A stretch of DNA of 30,372 nt from positions 1 to 30,372 of IMG/VR virus record IMGVR_UViG_3300032285_000795, one strand, 5' to 3'. The notes under the pieces are model-generated. The model had not been told where the DNA came from and ran no database searches. It saw nothing but the letters and a program-made list of their open reading frames with translations. A program made the translations under genes and the position numbers. Of the stretch, positions 27,401-30,372 are shown piece after piece; position 1 is the stretch's first letter, and each line of letters opens with the position of its first letter. This DNA comes from a virus.

Positions 27401-29638
27401 TTTGACAGTGACGGAACTGTAAATATCACTGACATTAATATTATTGATACAAATCTTTCAGGCGGAAGTCTTAGTGCTGTTAGCGGTGCCTATGTAACAG
27501 CAACTGGAACAATGGCTGAAGATATTAATATTGACGGCGGTAAATTTATTGACCCAGACCAAGTACCAGCGCCAGAAGAAAATATTCCAGGACAGGTATT
27601 AGAAAGTGTCAGTATTAAAGTTTTCCACTCTGTACAAACTGGCGCAACTCCCTTGCATTCAAAGATCGTTAAGAGTGACGGTACTACTAGAATTTTTGAT
27701 ATTGGTCAGCCTATAATAGAACCAGACTCTGTAATAGTCTATGTTGACAAAGTTAAGTGTGATTTTTATAATGTAGACAGTTCGATAACTTATAGTATTG
27801 ATTATGTTGCAAACCAAGTAGTTTTTGCAAATGCTCCTGAGATTGGAAGCACAATTGAAATACTATCTATAGGTATAGGCGGATCTGCAATATTAGATTA
27901 TCAAGAATTTGAAGCTGACGGCGATACTGTTAATTTCTTAACTAAAGCAAATTATAAAGATACTGCAAGCGTCTTAGTAACAGTAGACGGATTACAAGCT
28001 GATGTTGCGTTTGTTAACAGTTCTGAAGTAACAGATATTACTGATAAAACTTTAATTCAAATTGGAAATCGACCAGGCCGAGGCACAGTTATAAAAATTG
28101 TTTGTCTTGGATCAGCCACAGACGTTGACTCTAATCAACAAGCATTGGTTAGAATAAATCAACAGGTTATTACTTTTGACGGAAGCACGTTAAGTTACGA
28201 TCTTGATAAATTTGTAAACTTAACTAGAGCAAGTGCCACTGGTTCTGTTCTTGTAGAAATCAATGGATTTTATCTAACAGGGCCAGAAACTGAATTTGTA
28301 ATATATGACGGTACAAATAATTTAGTAAGTATTTTTAAAGATCCTGTACAGCCAACAAATACTGCAACACAAGAAAATATTGAAGTTTTTATTAATAACG
28401 AACAGAAAAAATATATTTTAGATTATGTCTATGACGGTAATAATAATACCGTAACAGTTAACCCTGAAATCTTAAAAGTTGGCGACGAAATTAAAATTGT
28501 TATTGATGTAAACAGTCAGTATACATTTGAAAATAATAACATTGTTTTTTCAGGAACAAGTTTTGTGCAAGATGACAGCACAACAACACTACAACAGGGT
28601 GATCAAGCTACAGTTACTTGGTTCAGCGAATATCCAAGCATGAATATAATCAGCGATGAATATGCAGGCGGAAAATCTAGATACCAATTATCTAGAGATG
28701 CAATTGGCGCAAGTTATATTTGGGTATACCTAAATGGACAAAGATTAACACAGGAAAAAGATTACGAGATTTCTATTCCTAGAAATCTCGTATATTTGCA
28801 AAAACCAACCATGCTAACAGATACAATTAAAATTGTACAATTTGGAAACTATGTAAGAAGACAAAGTCTAGGATTTGAAGTATTTAAAGACATGTTGAAC
28901 ATACATCATTTCAAACGTTTCAGCATTGATAAATCTGTAACATTAGTCAATGATTTATATTATTACAATCGAGAAATAATTGTTACTGATGCATCGATGT
29001 TATTTGATCCTATCCCTTCTAGAAATATTCCAGGTACAGTTTATATCAACGGTGAACGAATAGACTATTATGTTAAAAATGGAAATACTTTAACTCAGTT
29101 ACGTAGAGGAAGTTCTGGAACATCTATTGCTGAAATGTATGTAGCAGGTACACCTGTAGTTGATGTTAGTCGAGTTGAAAGTTTGCCCTATAACGAAGAA
29201 CAGGAAAGATTAGATTTTGTCAGCGACGGCAGCAGTTTATTAGTGGGCCCATTATCTTATGTTCCTGTAATCAGTGAAAAGTCATGGACTAGAACTACAA
29301 TTCCAACAGGTTTTGATAGCTGCGATCAAATTGAAGTTTTTGTTGCAGGAAGAAGACTTCGTAAAGATGCTGTTACAATTTATGATCAAACTTTAAACAT
29401 AACAAGCCCTCAGGCAGATATTGAAGTTGAACCAGAATTTACCGTTGACGGAACCAATCCTTATATTAGATTAACCAGTGTTGTTCCTGCAGGAACACGT
29501 ATCACAATCATAAGAAAATTAGGAAAAGTTTGGTATGACCGAGGAGAAAGTTCAGCGAGTTCGGGTGTAACTTTGCTTAAAAATCTAGGATCAATCCCTG
29601 AATTTTTAAAACAAAAGAGCACCGAGCTGCCTGAATAA
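15407..29638 (+). CDS. Giant multidomain baseplate/tail structural protein (4743 aa)
   Basis: A single open frame encodes 4743 aa. It starts 14 bases after gp6 with AAGG 8 bases before ATG. The N-terminus (VFKTETNDKFMAAVVDPLVQ, IGRRWGKTYKG) and the segment CPWEMLGFSEKPTWWESEYG (about 1164-1183) match what I recall of giant structural proteins of marine T4-like phages that follow gp6. T4 has genes 7 and 8 here, so this may replace or absorb a peripheral wedge protein. Visible modules are: cupredoxin-like domains (about 185-310 and 2335-2475), six aromatic CBM5/12-like modules (about 222-263, 1460-1502, 1717-1759, 2201-2247, 2494-2542, 2614-2664), six FG-GAP-type repeats (about 2171-2884), two Gly-Tyr-Pro-Pro repeats (about 3280-3339, 3632-3690) and beta-sandwich repeats with VYVNG-type strands (about 3730-4743). 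A host-surface contact role is inferred. No catalytic motif was seen. Confidence 0.88.
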   Translation: MADQIFPQSGVPIRRTVDLLPQVFKTETNDKFMAAVVDPLVQPGVLQKTTGYIGRRWGKTYKGSDIYLDDDTTLRSRYQLEPGVVINNEQGQVENFYDYIDFKNQLQFFNNYNERDDKITSQEHYSWTPPIEWDKFVNFREYYWVPSGPPSVKVLGQGNDIVSTYKVRQGTTSSWIFYPDGLTNNPTITLYRGQTYKFNVNSPREGFFIRTAYDTGSLKYRPELPYIPNQLAVYDGKLWRAKNYVSASVNGTITEGLDWEIVEESVQTSKFDYSAGITNNGAINGTVTFEVPYDAPDILYYQSAINPDRFGRFLIQDIENNTSINIEKEIIGKETYTSSNGIEFVNGLVVRFGGTVTPTKYSKDNWLVEKVGRSIVLIKFSSLEVPIITSQIPEVIFDNTGFDTEPFDDATSYPGEKDYITICRASIDSNPWSRYNRWFHRDTLEKAHRLNGTDFAAGDSFRAKRPIIEFRPSLQLFNHGSVSKTPVDFIDTFTSDVFSTIEGSQGYSVDGEFLYNGARILVIADTDPLANNKIYQVNFITHNNRQQIALKSVDDTEPLLGECVLVRSGNANKGLMYHFNGTNWVRSQDKIKTNQVPLFDIFDTNGISFSNTDTYPVSTFLGTPILEYKVGNSIADSELGFSLDYLNIDNVGDIQFKFNLDSDVFTYSLNQQTITVNLNTGFYRFNPLDEFYNGWTTTDSEYLQPILDSKVITEVTNSIELLTLNWEMFDEKNSKILFFLNGIHFKDSYTRVDGTFTFANSFSVNDVISVKIFTDLDPDQGYYAIPHGLEKNPLNAELKTFTLGQATDHLNLALDVDDRFSGIFPGTSNLRNIDGYQNKATRFLKHSGIASLAIDVLCDKNTNLIKALRYNARSYSTFKNEFITRITETMPEDSITDFVDNVISSMGLAKDTANPFAGTDMIGSGAHTDINYTVEDEGIKVFALSQKFNLTDLSDRAVYVYLNDRQLVHGRDYTFDDTFGFVRLTVTLREGDVIKIKEYVSTAFNYIPYTPTKLGLYKKYLPHKFLDDTFQTPRDVIQGHDGSIISAFDDYRDDAILELELRIYNNIKQQYDVNLFDIDTIFGGYYGNALYTKEDLDAIVSPDFLRWVSNTDIDYTNNDLYFDRQNSFTYTYSNMTDPDGLKNLPGYWRGVFQWFYDTTRPHTCPWEMLGFSEKPTWWESEYGPAPYTSGNLLLWEDISQGIIRQGSRAGTYDRYARKSILSHIPVDGDGKLLSPLDSGLATNYTLVNNKGDYKLGDLSPSEFAWRSTSEWPYSVVIALSLLKPFEFITDNFDKSRMTINKLGQTVFSETGVFVKLSDMKVPTVGNFNVSGLISFITSYIRSKNLNPEQLITRINNLDVKISSRISGFVDQTEQKYLLDSKNPSSTSSSIYVPNENYNIIFNVSSPIASLSYSGVLIEKLAEGWKVKGYDNQLSYFTYFKAVSSSTDPLTSVGGVSAKFYDWASDKLYSNGDIVRVQNLYYRALKSHTSGVSFDRSLWKALPKLPVVGGIEAYFRKTFDKLKTQKMYYGTVLRTVQDVVDFLLGYEAHLKFIGFNFDRYDAETQTAYNWQTSCKEFLFWTKHNWAVGSLLTLSPSAQEVDVNILSGVPDNLFDSFYDYEIFKSDGTALLPIFLNVKRDFQKVAVSTVNTNEGIYFLKLNYVLKEHVVLFDDRTVFNDVIYDKTTGYRQERIKSRGFRTVDWDGDYTSPGFLFDNVNIQQWSPYTDYRLGDIVSYKSYNWVSIENQQGTETFSNTYWSKLDTNPKKSLVANFDYRINQFEDYFNVDADGLGSSQRDLSRHVIGYQTREYLQAMAEDNVSQFRIYQGFIREKGTANSITKVFEKLSRTDTGSIELNEEWAFRVGQLGGTDQFVETEFRIYKNNLKLNPQPILLAPTTEPTDVLDLYLRVPVNDFTITANPFTKDINPVKKYTLAPRVAGYVNIFDVNYVLPTRDDILTLDNTAFEENMHVWITFDENSWTVLRYNVSPLLIVTSVATNKTRVELGFNRDHGLSVGDIFGIRNIENITGFHKVTEVPTTSSLAIQVAKGPSDNSFDASTVVNLELLHEARFESYQSLDPDQIAALNTGAKLWIDNNGLDRWEVIEKEQQFIATDLSEYGISAPIRNGSAVVYSDALAQTISSMPASNMVVVYVEREVGLKPFQTLLRSNNITSSGVFGETLAISPDGKWLAVGSPNASNVTSDYKGIFNTTSTYTKGDIVLYQGRLWRATSNINGDGSTINLVTTDWEPATIITANVTGTGTGYTKQGAVTMYEWSGQNWIERFTFISPRPNGNENFGEKIVLGVDAGKYYMAISAPGALGGTGKVYLYKYASVTQDTSQTIRLSVTVGPPQNSDTGYKYYIDNQYHPNLTFEVGNTYIFDQTDLSNVYFPNPVAGTVTNIHPINISADDINGTLAGGTLYTTGVTYYLDNRPVTQTQYSSGFDIATTRYVKMVITESTASVFYYFASTLPLSMGNSIIKKYPTIAKEWQFEQNQNYKGIYDKTGSTFYEVGAVVWYDNALWQSLEEQYGDGSTLNLNSSQWQKLDPTSTQSSLPSNPATADNDSTVILSEGLLSFGQLAELVKEGDRFGSTLAMNRDGSTLVVGAPLSDGQYFANYQGIWSGYQEYNEGSVVKYNNNYYRLTDPGTDSTYKSYNEIPSAGAPWTLLSTQSIAASGKIYIYQKNLYGLYSLMQTINANSLPAISDIVTDENILTGDLFGFAIDIDNAGTTLVVSSPKADITLQDQGAVYVFVYDTDSTIPSFRLKQKLQSFEDLSNEYFGFSLSISERTERIIVGAKNTSYIVPTLFQGTSFSGATFSENLGYHGDVYVFELKDQIYVLAEKLQTNFVDNEAFGYALDATASVIVTGSPNYKISGTAVGRTRLFRKDPTKNSLTTISQETDLVNIDLIKSISLYDDENNIRLADVDIIDTNKFKILGSAEEEIKFKTPYDPATYTNGTDQVVVDADQAWFEKNVGALWWDLSTVKWALHEQGDVAYRSGMWNQLAAGASVDIYEWVESSVTPTEWKKLADTVDGLANNISGQPAYSNTAYSIKKFTNAATGLAYGTKYYFWVKNKTVIPQGIPGRKIAAANVAASIINPIGEGIPIIAIIDKDKFLAYNFNSVIKGNSALLNIEYYKSERTPNNIHTEYQLLTEGQSSSLPSEALEQKWIDSLVGFNKSGNPVPDSTLRPKQKYGLAFRPIQTMFVDRATALKIVIDRINNILVTKPFSDLIDFEYLNKVDAIPSATLNLYDVTVDTYEELAEVGIVRVRPAILSANVVDGEIDTIDVIDSGFGYRTVPPVVITGDGVGAKAEAVLDNQGRVVSVSLLQKGRKYTTADVTVRSFSALVRSDSTFKNYWAIYFWDTAREGFFKSKVQAYNTPNYWNYVDWYATGFDSTTRIVREISDIFQEINYTFEIGDVIRVKEYANGGWALIQRVVDGTGSILSNYEMIARKNGTIEITKDLYNVRVYDYVATYDEEVYDNQPTSELRNILNAVKYNIFIDDLSAEWNKLFFTSMKYIFSEQLYVDWAFKTSFLNAVHNVGDLDQRPNYKNDNLPSFQQYLEEVKPFRTTIREYTSRYTDIDHQGAAITDFDVPPKYDKQNKQVLPVLSNSEELNYYPYKWWKDNHGYEIVDIQLSDRGGDYKTPPKVYITGDGTGATAQAYISNGKLSGIRMLTTGSGYTVAAVSLIGGNGSSTKIAKASPILGSGQVRSFNLALKFDRITKDGSYSTYQYEQTFTADGFTAVFDLNYPPTRDKTKISVIINSEIILDSDYSLTFYTLESDTYDILRGKLKLSSLPSAGDVITITYEKDDAILDSVDRINKYYSPTAGMIGKEVNQLMTGIDFGGVQIQGTTFDVSGGWDALPWFTDTWDSVESNNDFHYISDGSTTYVTLPEAPALGQRISIYLKRVGDGVPRSIDTLDSAGAPRVVFDPGIPIPETIRIDDPSFVVYPDGTNNWDSTIITNPYAQMPTFIGNGINKIVEIGQYITVNPGDTLIFRPFDSDGTVNITDINIIDTNLSGGSLSAVSGAYVTATGTMAEDINIDGGKFIDPDQVPAPEENIPGQVLESVSIKVFHSVQTGATPLHSKIVKSDGTTRIFDIGQPIIEPDSVIVYVDKVKCDFYNVDSSITYSIDYVANQVVFANAPEIGSTIEILSIGIGGSAILDYQEFEADGDTVNFLTKANYKDTASVLVTVDGLQADVAFVNSSEVTDITDKTLIQIGNRPGRGTVIKIVCLGSATDVDSNQQALVRINQQVITFDGSTLSYDLDKFVNLTRASATGSVLVEINGFYLTGPETEFVIYDGTNNLVSIFKDPVQPTNTATQENIEVFINNEQKKYILDYVYDGNNNTVTVNPEILKVGDEIKIVIDVNSQYTFENNNIVFSGTSFVQDDSTTTLQQGDQATVTWFSEYPSMNIISDEYAGGKSRYQLSRDAIGASYIWVYLNGQRLTQEKDYEISIPRNLVYLQKPTMLTDTIKIVQFGNYVRRQSLGFEVFKDMLNIHHFKRFSIDKSVTLVNDLYYYNREIIVTDASMLFDPIPSRNIPGTVYINGERIDYYVKNGNTLTQLRRGSSGTSIAEMYVAGTPVVDVSRVESLPYNEEQERLDFVSDGSSLLVGPLSYVPVISEKSWTRTTIPTGFDSCDQIEVFVAGRRLRKDAVTIYDQTLNITSPQADIEVEPEFTVDGTNPYIRLTSVVPAGTRITIIRKLGKVWYDRGESSASSGVTLLKNLGSIPEFLKQKSTELPE
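16070..16196 (+). other. Carbohydrate-binding-like module 1 of the giant protein, inserted in a cupredoxin-like domain
   Basis: It encodes about residues 222-263, with NQLAVYDGKLWRAKNYV then a final DWEIV. The order of an aromatic, V-x-Y-x-G, (L/Y)-(W/Y)-R-A and a closing W resembles CBM5/12 chitin-binding modules. Sequence on both sides (LYRGQTYKFNV before; TVTFEVPYDAPDILYYQS after) reads as one split cupredoxin-like domain. Confidence 0.4.
19784..19912 (+). other. Carbohydrate-binding-like module 2 of the giant protein
   Basis: It encodes about residues 1460-1502: YDWASDKLYSNGDIVRVQNL, then YYRALKSHTSG and LWKAL. This is the clearest CBM5/12-type pattern: an aromatic start, Y-x-x-G-D-I-V, YYRA, and a final W. 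Binding to chitin, peptidoglycan or surface polysaccharide is inferred only. Confidence 0.5.
20555..20683 (+). other. Carbohydrate-binding-like module 3 of the giant protein
   Basis: It encodes about residues 1717-1759: QQWSPYTDYRLGDIVSYKSY, then NWVSIENQQGTET and YWSKL. It has the same module order as the other copies, including Y-x-x-G-D-I-V-x-Y and the closing W. Confidence 0.5.
21917..24058 (+). repeat. FG-GAP-like beta-propeller region of the giant protein, with inserted modules
   Basis: It encodes about residues 2171-2884. Six copies share a pattern: F-G-x-x-(L/I)-x-(I/M/L), then D-x-x-x-x-L-V-V-G-(S/A)-P, sometimes followed by G-x-V-Y-(V/L)-(F/Y). They are GVFGETLAISPDGKWLAVGS, NFGEKIVLG with AISAPGALGGTGKVYLY, RFGSTLAMNRDGSTLVVGAP, LFGFAIDIDNAGTTLVVSSP, YFGFSLSISERTERIIVGA, and AFGYALDATASVIVTGSP. 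This is the integrin-alpha type FG-GAP repeat, which builds seven-bladed propellers used for adhesion. Three carbohydrate-binding-like modules (22007-22147, 22886-23032, 23246-23398) and a cupredoxin-like stretch sit between the blades. A seventh blade was not identified. Confidence 0.6.
25244..25423 (+). repeat. Gly-Tyr-Pro-Pro repeat, copy 1, in the giant protein
   Basis: It encodes about residues 3280-3339. The key parts are DSGFGYRTVPPVVITGDGVG, then AKAEAVLDNQGRV and KGRKYTTADVTV. This is a short beta repeat, common in phage tail proteins, built on G-x-G-Y, P-P-x-V-x-I-x-G-x-G-x-G-A-x-A. It pairs with the copy at 26300-26476. Confidence 0.55.
26300..26476 (+). repeat. Gly-Tyr-Pro-Pro repeat, copy 2, in the giant protein
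   Basis: It encodes about residues 3632-3690. The key parts are DRGGDYKTPPKVYITGDGTG, then ATAQAYISNGKLSG and TGSGYTVAAVSLIGG. Copy 1 lies about 1.05 kb upstream, and the core ITGDGxGAxA is the same in both. Confidence 0.55.
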
Positions 29639-29641
29639 ATA
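29634..29641 (+). promoter_or_regulatory. Late-promoter motif overlapping the giant gene's stop codon
   Basis: AATAAATA spans the TAA stop of the giant gene and ends 4 bases before the first ATG of the next gene. A transcript from it would begin at about 29646-29648. That would be nearly leaderless for the first ATG but would give about 28 bases of leader for the ATG at 29676. The match to NATAAATA is exact, though short enough to be chance. Confidence 0.35.
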
Positions 29642-29645
29642 TACT

Positions 29646-30311
29646 ATGGAACAGAAAAAAACAAGCGAACCGACTATGAAACACCAACAACAGCAGGAAA
29701 AACAACGTCCTAACGAATCTACAGGCTGGCACTTTCAAGGCCACATTAAGATTTTTGATCCCGACACTAAAGAAGTTTTCATTGACAAACGCAATGCTAT
29801 TCATTACGAAAATATGTCAGTAGCAATGGTTAACAGTTTGTCAAATCAAGGTCAAGGTTGGATTTATCAAATGGCATTTGGCAGCGGCGGAACTACCGTT
29901 GATCCTACTGGATTGATCACCTATCTAACTCCAAACACCATTGGTGTCAATACCGGATTATATAATCAAACCTATGCTAAAACTGTTGATCAAAATGCTA
30001 CAGATAATGTAGATCCGACCCGTAACAAAATGGAAATACGACATGTTAGCGGTGCAACCTATAGTGATATTGTTATAAGTTGTTTACTAGATTACGGCGA
30101 GCCTGTAGGACAGCAAGCATTTGATAACAGTCAAGATATGAACAGTAGCTTTGTATTTGACGAGTTAGGCTTAAAGAGCTATAACCCCAATGGGGAAGGA
30201 AAACTGTTAACTCATGTGGTCTTCCACCCTGTTCAAAAATCTTTGAATAGACTACTTCAGGTAGACTACACAATACGTGTACAGAGTTTAACTGGTTTTA
30301 CTGAGGTCTAA
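29646..30311 (+). CDS. Conserved phage structural-type protein, function unknown
   Basis: From the first ATG this gene encodes 221 aa. The first 28 residues are polar and Gln/Lys-rich (TMKHQQQQEKQRPNES). The body begins with a beta-rich segment (GHIKIFDPDTKEVFIDKRNA, then IHYENMS). It continues with MAFGSGGTTVDPTGLITYL, NKMEIRHVSGATYSDIVISC and a C-terminal strand region (THVVFHPVQKSLNRLLQVDY). I recall proteins of this type in marine T4-like phages downstream of gp6 and the giant gene, with no assigned function. The position among baseplate genes suggests a wedge or neck component. No Shine-Dalgarno is visible before the ATG at 29646. An ATG at 29676 would give 211 aa and would suit a transcript from the overlapping late motif. 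The start is therefore uncertain. Confidence 0.75.
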   Translation: MEQKKTSEPTMKHQQQQEKQRPNESTGWHFQGHIKIFDPDTKEVFIDKRNAIHYENMSVAMVNSLSNQGQGWIYQMAFGSGGTTVDPTGLITYLTPNTIGVNTGLYNQTYAKTVDQNATDNVDPTRNKMEIRHVSGATYSDIVISCLLDYGEPVGQQAFDNSQDMNSSFVFDELGLKSYNPNGEGKLLTHVVFHPVQKSLNRLLQVDYTIRVQSLTGFTEV

Positions 30312-30313
30312 AC

Positions 30314-30372
30314 ATGCCATATATTGTTAATTTTACAGACAAAGAAAACAAAGTACCTATCACGGTATATGA
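30314..30372 (+). CDS. Tail or baseplate structural protein, first 19 codons (partial, runs off right edge)
   Basis: An ATG two bases after the previous stop opens a frame that continues to the window edge, reading MPYIVNFTDKENKVPITVY. GAGG lies 8 bases before the ATG, a good ribosome site. The opening Y-x-V-N-F-T-D and P-I-T-V-Y is one I recall from the N-terminus of tail-fibre or baseplate-type proteins that continue this operon in marine T4-like phages. Too little is present for a firm call. Confidence 0.55.
   Translation, partial: MPYIVNFTDKENKVPITVY

Noticed and set aside
16535-27435. Many short frames on both strands inside the giant gene
   Set aside because: They all lie within the continuous 4743-codon frame, whose modules are recognisable along its length; the short frames show no motif or ribosome site.

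Overview
This window is part of the genome of a T4-like myovirus (contractile-tailed phage), visibly AT-rich and closest in gene content to the marine and freshwater T4-like phages that infect cyanobacteria, Pelagibacter-type and related bacteria. The evidence is a set of T4 core genes in recognisable form: the Mre11/Rad50-type recombination nuclease pair (gp47/gp46), the late sigma factor gp55, and a run of baseplate genes (gp48, gp53, a gp27-like hub, gp5-like spike, gp25, gp6). The host cannot be named from the sequence.

Layout. Bases 1-1159, minus strand: start of a late-type gene that runs off the left edge; it encodes a Gly/Ala-rich protein with a membrane-like central segment. Bases 1160-1710: about 550 bases without a convincing gene, packed with at least eight inverted repeats and ending in a late-promoter motif; this is the best candidate in the window for an undescribed structured RNA. 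Bases 1711-6059, minus strand: a tight operon read right to left, gp55, gp47, gp46, a 75-aa basic protein and a GIY-YIG nuclease-like protein. Bases 6060-6133: a short divergent control region, with a host-type extended -10 facing gp55 and a T4-type late promoter (AATAAATA) facing the baseplate genes. Bases 6134-15392, plus strand: gp48, gp53, hub, spike, gp25 and gp6, with gaps of 0 to 42 bases. Bases 15407-29638: one open frame of 4743 codons, about 47% of the window, in the place where T4 carries genes 7 and 8. Bases 29646 to the right edge: a 221-aa structural-type protein and the first 19 codons of another tail/baseplate-type protein.

How the parts work together. The gp55-gp47-gp46 operon looks early or middle: it supplies the sigma factor for late genes and the nuclease for recombination-dependent replication. 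gp55 would then switch on the late promoters seen upstream of gp48 and of the leftmost gene. The plus-strand products assemble into the baseplate: hub and spike in the centre, gp25/gp53/gp6 wedges around it, gp48 as the start of the tail tube, and the giant protein probably as a peripheral wedge and host-contact component. The giant protein is a mosaic of FG-GAP propeller repeats, carbohydrate-binding-like modules, degenerate cupredoxin-like domains, Gly-Tyr-Pro-Pro repeats and beta-sandwich repeats, several of them nested inside one another.

No tRNA, CRISPR array, insertion sequence or attachment site was found. All family calls come from reading motifs by eye, without database searches.
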